NCBI GenBank assembly: GCA_963575745.1 | Contig: CAUYUJ010001338.1 | Location: 1 to 64,000, forward strand | DNA length: 64,000 nt | From: Prorocentrum cordatum | Lineage: Eukaryota > Sar > Dinophyceae > Prorocentrales > Prorocentraceae | Direction of reading: 5' to 3' | Shown here: positions 1 through 8,608 of the stretch, in pieces | Position numbering within the stretch: position 1 is the first letter of the stretch | Layout: the number at the start of each line of letters is the position of its first letter | The notes under the pieces: generated by a model | Told to the model about the DNA's origin: nothing | The model's database searches: none | What the model saw: only the letters and a program-made list of their open reading frames with translations | Translations under genes and position numbers: made by a program

Positions 1-352
1 CGCCACCCTTGGCGCGCTCCGCGCGCCAGTGAGGGGGGTCGGGCGCAGATTCGAGAAATCCGCGCGGACCTCCGAGAGTTTCTGATGTTTATGTCGTCGT
101 TGGTTCCTCTAAGAATGGCCCTTCGCCAGAGTAGCTTCTGGTGCGGGCCCACAGCCGTGGCTCTGGATGCGCCGCGTTTTTGGGGCGATTCGCAGTTACG
201 ATAGGGGCGGGGGGATCTTCAGGCTCCTTGAAAGTCGATGTCCGCCCAGCTTTGCCGTCGCTGTTTCCGCCACAAGTTTATGCTTATGGCGTTTTTTCTT
301 CTTCTAACGCTAGCCTAGGGCCACTCTGGCGTGCCGTCGGGAGGCGGCCGGG
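1..352. other. Intergenic/intronic left flank
   Basis: I see no gene here. Bases about 8-75 match 4335-4405: both carry TTGGCGCGC followed by a segment ending AAATCCNCGCGGACCTCCGAGA. The same sequence therefore lies upstream of two TPR exon-like pieces (353-487 and 4641-4770), which suggests that the exons were duplicated together with their upstream intron sequence. Confidence 0.5.
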
Positions 353-487
353 CGGCTCGCGGAGCTGTGGCTGGCGTCCGGGAAGTACGAGCTGGCGGAG
401 CCGCCGCAGCGGCGCCGCCTCGAGCACCTCGAGCGCGCACAGGGGCGGACGCACCCCGACACCATGCCAGCGCGCAGCAACCTCGCG
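353..487 (+). CDS. TPR (kinesin-light-chain-like) exon A
   Basis: An open stretch encoding about 45 residues matches one kinesin-light-chain-type tetratricopeptide repeat. The visible blocks are ASGKYELAEPPQRR, then GRTHPDT, then SNLA. In this family the pattern GKYxEAExLxRRxLE...G.xHPDT...NLAxLL forms the two helices of a TPR, a protein-protein interaction scaffold. The frame runs straight into a CTC tract as poly-Leu. A GT donor directly after the Ala codon (GCG|GTGCTC, 487/488) is the likelier exon end. No start codon is assigned because this looks internal. The TPR homology is fairly clear, but whether it belongs to an expressed gene with the later pieces is inference. Confidence 0.6.
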
Positions 488-490
488 GTG

Positions 491-598
491 CTCCTCCTCC
501 TCCTCCTCCTCCTCCTCCTCCTCCTCCTCCTCCTCCTCCTCCTCCCCCTTCCCCTCCCCCTCCTCCCCCTCCTCCTCCTCCTCCTCCTCCTCCTCCTC
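491..598 (+). repeat. CTC (pyrimidine) microsatellite
   Basis: An almost pure (CTC)n tract with CCCCTTCCCC interruptions begins exactly at the Leu-Leu position of TPR exon A and ends at the spliced-leader sequence. It produces spurious poly-Leu, poly-Ser and poly-Pro frames on the + strand and poly-Glu, poly-Gly and poly-Arg frames on the - strand. Confidence 0.9.
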
Positions 599-634
599 TC
601 CGTAGCCATTTTGGCTCAAGCCATTTTGGCTCAG
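599..634 (+). other. Dinoflagellate spliced leader (DinoSL) plus relict SL, genomic copy
   Basis: Bases 599-620 match the 22-nt dinoflagellate spliced leader in full: they start TCCGTAGCC, carry ATTTTGG in the middle and end GGCTCAAG. Bases 621-634 repeat its 3' part (CCATTTTGGCTCAG). A complete leader followed by a truncated one is the published signature of an mRNA that was trans-spliced, reverse transcribed, inserted in the genome, and then trans-spliced and inserted again. No GT donor follows the leader, so this is not an SL RNA gene. The DNA just downstream (640-960) is repetitive, so the cDNA that was inserted is not evident. Confidence 0.85.
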
Positions 635-639
635 GCTTT

Positions 640-960
640 TCCGTAGGCTGCGGAGGAGTGGGAGGGGCACGAAATTTGATAGATAACATAGTTTTCGAAT
701 ACCCTCCTCGCTCAGGCGGGGCCTCCCTGGAGGAGTGGGAGGGGCGCGAAACCTGATTTTTCAAAAGCATGGTTTTCGAATACCCTCCTCGCTCGAGCGG
801 GGCCTACCTGGAGGAGTGGGAGGGGCACGAAGCCTGATAACTAGCATGGTTTTCGAATACTCTCCTCGCTCAGGCTCCCTGGAAGGGTGGGGGGGCACGT
901 AACCTTGTAAATGGTATGATATCCCGACACTGTCCTCGCTCTGGCGTGGCTTCCCTGGAG
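640..960. repeat. About 80-bp tandem repeat, about 4 units
   Basis: The block GTTTTCGAATACCCTCCTCG recurs at about 691, 771 and 850, and GAGGAGTGGGAGGGGC recurs at about 655, 733 and 813. The unit is therefore 79-81 bp. The last unit (870-960) is more diverged. Confidence 0.8.
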
Positions 961-961
961 T

Positions 962-1105
962 GGTAGATATGGTACGGTAGCTTTGGTCTTGTATGGTAGG
1001 TGCGGTATCAGTATGGTAGCTTTGGTATGGTATGGTAGCTTTGGTTTTGTGGGTGTGGTATGGTATGGTATGGTAGGTGGTGTGGTATGGTATGGTAGGG
1101 AGGCA
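962..1105. repeat. GGTAT-type microsatellite
   Basis: Irregular repeats of GGTAT/GGTAG mixed with TAGCTTTGGT. There is no coding signal. Confidence 0.75.
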
Positions 1106-1185
1106 GGAAAAGGAGGAGAAGGAGAAGGAGAGGGTGTTCTAGGAAAACAAGAACCCCACTCAGGATGTGGGGAATAAGACCTCGA

Positions 1186-2115
1186 CATTGGCACCGCAAG
1201 CCGACTTGCAGCTACTGGACGAGCAGGCGCATAGTCACGTGTTGCAGGCGATTAGGAAATCGTTGCCCAACTACATGGCGGGCATTCGATGCTGGGCGGC
1301 CTTTTGTGATGCCACGTGCATCCGGCCGCATTTCCCAGCCCGCGAGGCTGGAGTTTTACGGTGTTGATTGGTCTTCGCCAGCCCGACACGTTTTGCACAT
1401 ACTTGGAGCATTTGAGATGGGCACATCGGCTTCTGCGCAAGACGATCTCATGGGACACGCAAGTAGTCCAGCAGGTGAGGCGGGGTCAGAGGAAATCTGC
1501 GCCTGCACCCCGCCCGCGCCTTGGCGTGCAAGCCCAGGCCGTGCGCAGGATCATCCAGCATTGCAACTCCACCAGAGACCGTGAGTTCGCTGCAATTGTG
1601 GCGATAAGCCGGATGTTCCTCCTTAGGGTTCCATCCGAGGCGTTGCCTCTGCAGCTCTCTGGCGCCCGCTCGAGCGTGCACTGCCGCGGCGGGACAGTCG
1701 AGATCGTGATGATGAACCGGAAACAGCCCATCGACACTCCAGCGCGAACGTTGTTACCATTCGAGCGGCCGCGCGTTGTGCGCGCACCAATGGATGCGTG
1801 AGGTTTCGCAGAAGTGCGAGTGGAATGGTCGTGGCAATTTGTTCGACAGATCGCCGTCTGCTTTTGCAAGTCAGCGACCTCCGGCGCTACGCCGCGGCTG
1901 TAGGCGTGCCAGATTACGATCGGTTAGGCAGCCACGCGTTCCAGCGCGGGATGGCTAGGGACATCCTGGGCGCAGGCGGATCCTCGGCGGCCCTGCTCAA
2001 GGCGGGGGACTGGAAGAGCGCCGCGTTCAGCGCGTACCTAAGAGAAAACCAGGCTGAAGAGACGGCCGTGTCACGTTTGGTTGTAGACCATCTCGATTCG
2101 GAGCAAAGCAAACAA
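1186..2115 (+). pseudogene. Tyrosine recombinase/integrase-like (Crypton-like), frameshifted
   Basis: Three overlapping + frames read as one degenerate tyrosine recombinase. The first (about 1186-1365) looks like the N-terminal DNA-binding helices (HSHVLQAIRKSLPNYMAGIR). The second (about 1340-1780) carries the catalytic Arg box FLLRVPSEAL, with Arg near 1625. The third (1840-2115) carries SHAFQRGMA (His near 1933, Arg near 1945), then LLKAGDWKSAAFSAYL, with Trp near 2011 and a candidate nucleophilic Tyr near 2035. This Arg, H..R, W, Tyr order is that of the family, whose members cut and join DNA through a covalent Tyr-DNA link. At least two frameshifts separate the parts, so this copy is not functional. 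It is of a different type from the recombinase domains in the two DIRS-like elements at 54 and 62 kb. Confidence 0.6.
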
Positions 2116-2690
2116 AATTATGCACTCTCCCACTTTCTTCCCCGCCCCCTCGTCCCCTTTCGTTTCCCCGTTCTGGACACGTCGATCGCCGCGATGGGCA
2201 ATGGCTCGCGATCGCCGCAAAGGGCGGTGGAAATGCGAGTCCGGAGCATGATGGCTTGGTCGGTTGTATTCCTCCCATCGTTCCGACCGACTCCTGTCCG
2301 TTCGGGTTGCATTTCTCGTTGCATTTTTCGCATATACTTGTCCTGAGCGGACGACTAGTTCCCTCACCACACAAATTGTTGTCGTGGATGGGAAGTGGGG
2401 GGGAGGATGAGGGACAGGAAGGGTTGCTGGTAGCAGGTGTTATTTCTCCCCCTGCCAGGCTTCACGTTTGGTTTGCGTATTATGTTGTTGTGCTTGCGTT
2501 GTCATATGATCGTGCGCATTCGGCGCACGGGCACCTTTGATGTCGTTTTAGTGTGTGCGCATGTTTCTAGTCCCCTCCCGCACAATCCCTGCGAGGGTGA
2601 TGGCTTGGTCGGCTGCATTCCCCCCATCGTTCAGACCTATTCCTGCCCTCTGGGGTCACACTTCTCGTGGCATTTGTTGCATGCAGGTCT
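2116..2690. repeat. About 95-bp direct repeat pair in non-coding DNA
   Basis: Segments at about 2250-2345 and 2598-2695 share GATGGCTTGGTCGG, then ATTCC(T/C)CCCATCGTTC, then TTCTCGTTGCATTT-like sequence, about 347 bp apart. I see no gene in this interval. Confidence 0.6.
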
Positions 2691-3670
2691 GCCCAGAATG
2701 GACGACCACTTTCCAGAGGATCCTCGTTACGAGGCTTTTCAGTCGAATATACGTGTGGTGTTTTCCAAAAGATTCCTGTCGTGAGGCTTTCCAATAGAAT
2801 CCCTCTGCGGCGCTATCCAAAGGATTCATAGTGCGAGGGATTGAATCCTTTTGTGATCCTTTTCCGATGATTTTGTTGTGCGGCTTCCCAGTATGAGCCC
2901 TCAGTTGTGCTTCCGAAAAGGTTTTCTGGTGTGAGGTTTTCCCATGGAATCCGTCTGTGGTGTTTTCCGCTGTTTTTTTTGCGCGGCTTCCTAACAGGGG
3001 CCCCTTAGTGGCGGTTTTCAATTCAATAGAATCCCGCTGTCGTGCTTTCCAGAGGATCCCCTTTTTCTGTTGCATTTTCCAGTAGCGTTTTCCAGAGGAT
3101 CCCTCTTGTGATGTTTTCCACTAGGAGACCTTCGTGCTGATTTCCAAAGAATTATCGTGCGAGGCTTTCCCATACAATCCCTGTGTGGTTTCTCAAGGGT
3201 TCCTGTTGCCAGACGCTCCGATCGAATCCATGTTGTTGCACTGTTCAAGCGATCTCTATTGCGGGGCCGTCCGATCAAACCTGTTAGATTCCTGGCCAAA
3301 GGGTTCCAGTTGTTTGTTCCCGCAGAATCCTTCTGGGGCACGTTCGCAAGGATTCCAACGATGATTGTGTCTAACAACATGCGCGTTGCTAGACCGCGCT
3401 TTACACATGATCCCTGTTGTGAGGCCATACAGCGGAATTTCTGTGTAGTATTTCGCACAGTGTTCCAAGCCCGAGGCTGTCCAATCGAATATTTTGTATT
3501 GTCAAGAAGGTTTCCTCTTGTGATGCGTCCCAATAGAAGCCTTCAGCCGTGTTTTCCAAACGGCTCCGATTATGAGGCGTTTCAAAAGAAACCCCTGGCA
3601 ATAATTCCCAACGGGTTATTGTTCGAGGACATAGAATGTCTTTGCTTCGCTTTCCAGAAGGATTGCTTGT
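2690..3670. repeat. Diverged 27-bp minisatellite
   Basis: About 35 degenerate units approximate TTTTCCAATAGAATCCCT followed by NTGTGAGGC. The unit is about 27 bp (9 codons), so long repeat-encoded frames open on both strands (for example + 3157-3672 and - 3018-3533, with repeated GILWKA-like peptides). These frames are artefacts of period and composition and are not called as genes. Confidence 0.75.
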
Positions 3671-3985
3671 GATGCTTAAGGACAGAGATGCATACAATGT
3701 GTATGTGAGAGAGGGACAAAGGGAGAAAGCGAGAGAGGAAATATAATGATATATAATGATGAAGGCAAAACTGAAAGCTCGTAACAACTCTTTCGGTGAA
3801 ATTCCAGCCCCATGCCGTTTGGCACAGGACTGGAGTTCCGAAAGGGCTCCTCCTCCTCCTTCTCCTCCTTCTCCTCCTTCTCCTCCTCCTCCTTCTCCTC
3901 CTCCTCCTCCTCCTCCTGCTCCCTCCTCCTCCTCCTCCTCCTCCTCCTGCTCCCCCCTCCTCCTCCTGGTGCTGCTACACATGAG
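3671..3985 (+). repeat. CTC tract (3847-3970) upstream of TPR exon B
   Basis: Bases 3671-3845 hold nothing recognisable. From 3847 to 3970 the + strand is CTC/TCC repeat ending CCTCCTGGTGCTGC. The first AG after it, at 3984-3985, is a plausible splice acceptor for the TPR exon. The tract could therefore serve as, or have grown from, the polypyrimidine tract. Confidence 0.7.
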
Positions 3986-4112
3986 GGGCAAGTTCACAGA
4001 GGCGGAGGCCCTCCATCTGGAGGTGCTGCGGGACTGCCAGCAGCGGCTGGGGCGGACGGACGAGAGGACCCTGTCAGTGTGCGCGGACCTCGCCTCTCTC
4101 GGAGAAGAATGA
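3986..4112 (+). CDS. TPR (kinesin-light-chain-like) exon B
   Basis: The stretch encodes one KLC-type TPR: GKFTEAEALHLEVLRDCQQ, then LGRTDERTL, then CADLASL, with a TGA at 4110-4112. The acceptor ATGAG|GGGCAAG at 3985/3986 splits the Arg codon just before the conserved GKxxEAE block. Exon C has its acceptor at nearly the same point of its repeat. The stop may be intronic, because TPR exons of this kind normally continue. A family X2 inverted-repeat element begins about 20 bp downstream. The function would be a protein-protein interaction scaffold. The homology is good; gene membership is inferred. Confidence 0.6.
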
Positions 4113-4130
4113 CCGGCATCTACATGATCT

Positions 4131-4322
4131 TTCGGATCGGCATACACACGATCGCGTCGTAAAAGATTCAGGACGGGAGGTTTTTCGTTTTTTTTGCCCT
4201 TGGAAGCCCTCGCCGAGCCTCGGGACCGTCAAAAAACAATTCAGGATGATAAACTGGTCCCGGGGAAGGGGTCCCGACAATTGGGGTCGCGTCATGCAAA
4301 ATCATGACGTCGGGGGTCCGGG
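4131..4322 (+). mobile_element. Family X2 inverted-repeat element (MITE/introner-like)
   Basis: It shares the X core CGGGACCGTCAAAAAACAAT, then CAGGATGA, then GGTCCCGGGGAAGGGG with copies at 29645, 44127, 45103 and 46182. The left end is GATCGCGTCGTAAAAG and the right end ATCATGACGTCGGGGG, which are imperfectly inverted relative to each other. It lies between TPR exons B and C. Confidence 0.65.
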
Positions 4323-4334
4323 ACCGGCGTCGCC

Positions 4335-4640
4335 CTTGGCGCGCCAGGGGCGCTGGGAAGGGGGTTCCAGCGCCGATCCAAGAAATCCACGCGGACCTCC
4401 GAGACGTAGTGGCCCTGATGTGCGCGCGTGCCGAAACGCAACACGCACCGTGTTCAGCCTGTCTCGCGCACGCGCTGGCCCACGTTTTGGCGAACGCATC
4501 GCGCCAGACCTCACGCACGTGTTGAGCTGTGTGCCAACACGCCACGGGCTGCGTGTTGCGCATCGGGGCAGCCGAGCTCCGAAAGCTCATGCTTGCGCCG
4601 GCTGTCTCTTCTTCGGCTCTCTGATGTCGGCGGTGGGCAG
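4335..4640. repeat. Repeat shared with window start, plus hairpin 4428-4570
   Basis: Bases 4335-4405 repeat the sequence at 8-75. Bases 4428-4570 form an imperfect hairpin: GCCGAAACGCAACACGCACC on the left against GCTGCGTGTTGCGCATCGG on the right. A plausible acceptor (GGGCAG) for TPR exon C sits at the right end, at 4640. Confidence 0.55.
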
Positions 4641-4770
4641 GCACGCCGAGGCAGAGGGGCTGCGGCGGGAGATCTTCGAGGCGCGCGGGGCGAGCCTGGG
4701 CGAGCTGCACCAGCAGACGCTGGCGGCGGAGCACGAGCTCGGGATGGCCCTGCAGCAGCTGCCGGACAGG
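4641..4770 (+). CDS. TPR (kinesin-light-chain-like) exon C
   Basis: The reading frame encodes HAEAEGLRREIFEAR, then GASLGELHQQTLAAEHEL, which fits one KLC-type TPR with a diverged HPDT region. The acceptor GGGCAG|GCACGCC at 4640/4641 falls beside the conserved G-(K/R)-x-x-EAE block, like that of exon B. The 3' end is uncertain: candidate donors lie between 4755 and 4800, and a CTC tract starts at 4838. The upstream intron sequence repeats that of exon A. This supports descent by duplication of an exon plus its intron. Confidence 0.55.
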
Positions 4771-4837
4771 AGGGAAGACTCGATCAGGCGTCGGCCGCCC
4801 GCGCAGAGGGGCTTCGCAAACGGGGGGTCCCCTGCTT

Positions 4838-4924
4838 TCCTCCTCCTCCTCCTCCTCCTCCTCCTCCTCCTCCTCCTCCTCCTCCTCCTCCCTCCTCCTC
4901 CTCCCTCCTCCTCCCTCCTCCCTC
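4838..4924 (+). repeat. CTC microsatellite
   Basis: Pure CTC with later CCTCCTCCT interruptions, downstream of TPR exon C. It gives poly-Leu in the TPR frame. Bases 4925-5117 hold no recognisable gene. Confidence 0.9.
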
Positions 4925-5117
4925 CGATCCTGGAGGGGGAAGGGCAGGATGGGGCAGGGTGGGAGCCCGCTGGGGGGGGGGGGGCTGGCCGAGCGAGGTG
5001 GCCCATGGTACTGGTTTTCGGCGCCTGGGGGGCCGCTTTCGGGTCTCGGGGCCGCCGGGAATCGATCCGGAGTGGACGACTTGTCCAGGTGCACCCCAGG
5101 AGGGATCCAGGGGCCGA

Positions 5118-5271
5118 CCCTGAGATCCTGGCGCTGCACTTTTTTCACCACGGGCGTTTTCGCTCGTCTTCGGGCCCCGGGACCCTCACGGATCGATCCG
5201 GCTCGAAAAATGATGCAGGAAGATTGCATGCGTCGCGATGCTGCATTTTTTCGCAGCGTCGGATCTCAGGG
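5118..5271. mobile_element. Family Y inverted-repeat element, copy 1
   Basis: A 154-bp element with perfect 11-bp terminal inverted repeats: CCCTGAGATCC at 5118-5128 and GGATCTCAGGG at 5261-5271. The interior carries the family core GGGCCCCGGGACCCTCAC, then GATCGATCCGGCTCGAAAAA. Related copies lie at 47609-47986 and 56796-56964, with partial ones at 21687, 29828 and 45298. Confidence 0.8.
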
Positions 5272-5395
5272 GATGTTGAGCGGATTTGCCATCATCCTCC
5301 CCTCGGGGCCCATCCAGCGCAGGCCCCCCGGCCAGCTCCGAGGGAGGTGCGGAAGGTTCTTGTCGTGTCGACCGGCGGCGACCCCGCCAGCGACG

Positions 5396-5486
5396 TTCAA
5401 TTTTGAACGCCGCGGGCGACCCAGAATCGTTCGATGTGGAACGATTTGGACGTTTCGGAAACGGCCGATCGTTCAAGGTTGAACGA
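5396..5486. repeat. Cluster of three GTTC/GAAC palindromes
   Basis: Three short near-palindromes of one type occur in 90 bp: GTTCAATTTTGAAC (5396), CGTTCGATGTGGAACG (about 5429) and TCGTTCAAGGTTGAACGA (about 5468). Their role is unknown. The flanks to 5630 hold no gene. Confidence 0.5.
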
Positions 5487-5633
5487 TCCCCGCTCAATCC
5501 CTCAGATTTACTCATACTCAGGCTACCTCGCAAGAGCAATCCGGCTCACACTGATACCTGTACTATACTCATCTTTTACACTGTCTGGCCTGATTGAAAT
5601 CTTCGTTGTTCTGCCTTCAATTATGCGACCCAT

Positions 5634-6209
5634 TTGTGGACGACACCTGTTATTTCAACCATGGAGAAGGGTGGAAGAATGAAGGCTCAATCGAGCATGG
5701 GCCAGACTCCCAAGGACAAGAAACTAAAGGCTGAAGGACGGAAAAAGGAGGAACCAGAAGACGTCGAAGTGGAAGAGGAAGAAGGCGAGGAGGAGGACAT
5801 GAAATGCATGATGAAGAGGATGTTGAAGATTATGGCAGGCACCGGGAACGACATGCAAGATACCGCGAAGGATGCGCAAGAGGCCAAGAACATCGCACGT
5901 CAGGCGAAGCTGACAGCGGACATGGCCAGACAAGCGGTGGAGGAGATCAAGAAGACGAACGAGACCATGGAGAAAGGCATTCAGGAAATGACAGCAAACA
6001 TACAGAGTAAAGCAGGTAATAGTCAGACGAAGGAGGGGACTACAAAGAAGTTGTCGGAGAAGGAGGTGCGTACCAGACAGGTCATCGCCTTCGGCTTCAA
6101 GGAAAAGCTCGCTGCGGAGAACATGTTAGAAGAGCTTGAACATATCGTTAAAACATTATTTGGGGACGATTCGAATACAGTTGTGGAAATAACAAAGAAC
6201 CCAAACTAA
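5634..6209 (+). CDS. LINE ORF1-like coiled-coil protein
   Basis: An open frame of 191 codons, clearly lower in GC than its surroundings. ATGs at 5634, 5661 and 5679 are possible starts; I cannot decide between them. It encodes a charged N-terminus with an acidic run, a long amphipathic helix (residues about 60-135, with AKDAQEAKNIARQAKL and ARQAVEEIKKTNETM) that should form a coiled coil, and then RTRQVIAFGF...ENMLEELEHIVK, which resembles the start of an RRM-like fold. A coiled coil plus an RNA-binding fold is the usual plan of LINE ORF1 proteins, and a decayed LINE ORF2 follows on the same strand. The ORF1 assignment is therefore mainly from context. Confidence 0.5.
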   Translation: MWTTPVISTMEKGGRMKAQSSMGQTPKDKKLKAEGRKKEEPEDVEVEEEEGEEEDMKCMMKRMLKIMAGTGNDMQDTAKDAQEAKNIARQAKLTADMARQAVEEIKKTNETMEKGIQEMTANIQSKAGNSQTKEGTTKKLSEKEVRTRQVIAFGFKEKLAAENMLEELEHIVKTLFGDDSNTVVEITKNPN

Positions 6210-7395
6210 AATCGGAGCGGTTGAGTTCCCGAGCGCCCAAACAAAAAAGTGTGGAAGCATGTACGGGATAAGTTGAACGACGACGAGGATGTTTTGGATA
6301 TGTGTTTTCCCAGAACAATATGACCAATGAAGAGCGGGAGCGAGAGAAGTGGATGGGGCACGCAAACGATCACTTCGACCACCATTCAGACCATAAGAAA
6401 AATGGTGTTAAAAGATTATGAGTAAAGGGTATGGTAGTGGTAAGAGATGATACGGGAGTGGAGAGGAAGATCGCACAGTATGACGAAAGGGGAGGTGGCA
6501 CACAAGAGCGACAGGAGTGGCTGTCGAGAAGGAGGTGGAGGAATCGATGGACATGTGGCGCGACAAGGTCATTCCAGACCCTGCCACGGAGAGCGAATGA
6601 CGGCGTGGAGAGCCACGCGGGCAGCTTTGGACTGCCCCAAATACCAATCGAAGGTCGGCACCAACATTATCATCCTCACACCTTGGCGAAGGCGGGCGAG
6701 CACGCCACTCGCCAGCCAACGCATCCTCCTACGGACCAGGACTTCTGAATTTGACTCTGCGGCCGAGGGAAGACAATGGGAAGCAGCTCATTCAACATGT
6801 TCCCGGCGAAAGTTCTAACAGTGTTGGCGGGGCTTGCAAGCCTTTACGATCCAGCTCACAGGTACAGAAATCAATCGGGGGAGGTCGGGGATTTATGGAG
6901 GTGTTGACGGAGATTTTCCTGCAGGATCAATTCAGCCCACCAGGGATTACACGAACGTCAGCCTCCAGGAGCTTGCGCCGACGGCCAGAACAGGCACGAC
7001 GACGGAAATTTCGACTATTACAGATGTCGTCGACGATTTGTTTGCCAGAGCTTTCGCAAAGAATGCGCGTCCTTCACAAACTACATTGCGGGGGGAGGAG
7101 TTGTTTGAGGAGTTGTAGTGCTCGGAGTGGGATTTTGCGCTTCTGACATAAACTTGGCGCGAGCACAGAAGATAAAATGTGGGAACAACAGGAGTGGGCA
7201 CATGTTCTGCGGCTCAGGAGGCCTCGAGGGAGCAAATGGGACGGGGATCTGACTACACGAGCGGCGGGCGGGTGGATACCGTGCTTTGAGTACGCGCAGT
7301 AGGCGTCAGAATCGCAGACCGGAGTATTGGATTTATCTGCGTTGACATGCCGCGCGGTGGATAAGGCGATGCAGACGCGGGGGGCATTTATTCTA
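6210..7395 (+). pseudogene. Degenerate 5' part of LINE ORF2
   Basis: Short frames on the + strand carry low-GC, protein-like runs, for example PNKKVWKHVRDKLNDDEDV near 6240-6300. None of them continues, and I recognise no complete domain. The stretch joins ORF1 (5634-6209) to the endonuclease remnant (7396-7850), so it is most simply read as decayed LINE sequence. Confidence 0.4.
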
Positions 7396-7850
7396 ATTTG
7401 GACCAGTTGCTGCGAGCAGCGAGGAAGAGAAACAACATGCGCATATTCTTATTCTTGGCGATTGGAATGCGACAGCGGGGCCCCATAACGATGGGGGCGA
7501 TGGGGGAGTCATTGGACGACGCGGCGCGGGCTGCAGAAACGAGGGGGGGGGGGGCAGCGGTTCGCTCGATGGGCAACGACGCAAAATTTGGCGATTGCAA
7601 AAGCGATGTTTGAGCAGAGCTTCGACGAACTATGGGCGTGTCAAAACGACGGGGTAAAGCGATATTTGGATTATTGTTTTTGGTTGATTTGCGACGGAAG
7701 GGCACTGCGCTGGGCGCCGCGGCGAGCGATGGCGCCATTATCGATCAAGATCACCGCGCCCTCGAGGTCACAATCAAAGATAATAAATCAGATAGGCAAT
7801 CCAAGCCGAAGAAATTGAATTTGTGGCGACGGAGCCCGTCAGGCAAGGGG
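7396..7850 (+). pseudogene. LINE AP-endonuclease (EEP) domain, frameshifted
   Basis: Reading across frames gives the end of an endonuclease/exonuclease/phosphatase domain. It shows the LGDWNA block (GACTGGAATG region near 7455-7475), LAIAKAMFEQSFDELWACQN (about 7600-7655), a DYCF block near 7666, and DQDHRAL (about 7742-7765). The GDxNA and DH motifs belong to the metal-binding catalytic core that nicks target DNA for LINE insertion. At least two frameshifts and substitutions break it. The linker to the reverse transcriptase (7851-8238) is open but unrecognised, Arg/Ala/Glu rich. Confidence 0.6.
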
Positions 7851-8238
7851 CACGGGGGAGTTTGGGCAAACTCGACGCAACAGCGGAGCCGATGCCGTCG
7901 ATCGCAGAGAACGAGTCGACGTTGACGGAGATCGGGCAACGACGCCAGGCAATGGAGCGCTCTATATTTGCGGCCGCAGAGCTTTGCGACGAGACAAGGG
8001 AGCTCGAAACGCGGGAAAATGAGACTGCAAGGAGCTGGCTGCGACAGATGACCGCCCGCAGACGGTCGGCAAGACAAGACGATGGCAAAGAAGACGAGGC
8101 CATTGCGAGCAAAGCCATCAGGAAGGACATTCGCCCCTCGGCGAAGGCGAGGAAGGGCGCTCGCATTAGCAAAGCCAGAGCGGCGACGACCGCGCCGAGC
8201 CCGCGTCGCCAGAAGAGGCGCGAGGCCAGCGGGATAAA

Positions 8239-8480
8239 ATGCGAGGCGTCAAAGTCGTTGACGAGAATGGCATCGCGGCTGGATTGTTGAGCAAGGGGAG
8301 CGAAATACTGCTCAAAACGATTGCAGACGCGCTTACGGCTGCGCTGCGACCTGAGGCGACTATTCCAGCCTACTGGAAATCTTCTGCAACCAGAGTCATC
8401 TTCAAAAAAGGGGGACGACATGCAAGGAAATTGCAGTCGTCTCTGTATCATCCCACTTGTGTGCAAGCTTTTCCCCTGGC
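8239..8480 (+). pseudogene. LINE reverse transcriptase, fingers part
   Basis: The frame encodes ENGIAAGLLSKGSEILLKTI, then PEATIPAYWKSSATRVIFKKG, and after a frameshift LCIIPLVCKLFPW. In LINE reverse transcriptases this is the fingers region (…P..W....v..ifKKG…yRpI..l...yKlf). It continues at 8609 after an AT-rich insertion. Confidence 0.65.
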
Positions 8481-8499
8481 ATCGCGCGGAAAAGTATGG

Positions 8500-8608
8500 T
8501 GTTTTCTACGCGTGTGTATATATATATGTATGTATGGACGTATGTAAAGAATAATACATATAGATATTTATACATAGAAAATTAGTGATTTCATACTAAT
8601 ATTATGAT
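8500..8608. other. AT-rich insertion interrupting the LINE reverse transcriptase
   Basis: About 110 bp of TATATATATGTATGTATG-type, AT-rich DNA sits between the CKLF block and the DQAGFRPG block of the reverse transcriptase. These blocks are normally about 20 residues apart. It is in strong compositional contrast to its flanks. Confidence 0.6.

Noticed and set aside
599-634. SL RNA gene
   Set aside because: The leader is followed by a second partial leader, with no GT donor and no Sm-site-like sequence, so it is a retroposed copy.
464-646. Poly-Leu open frame through the CTC tract
   Set aside because: Produced by the CTC repeat; only the part before 488 matches a TPR.
3018-3533. 171-codon frame on - (and 171-codon frame on + at 3157-3672)
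   Set aside because: Both follow from the 27-bp minisatellite period.
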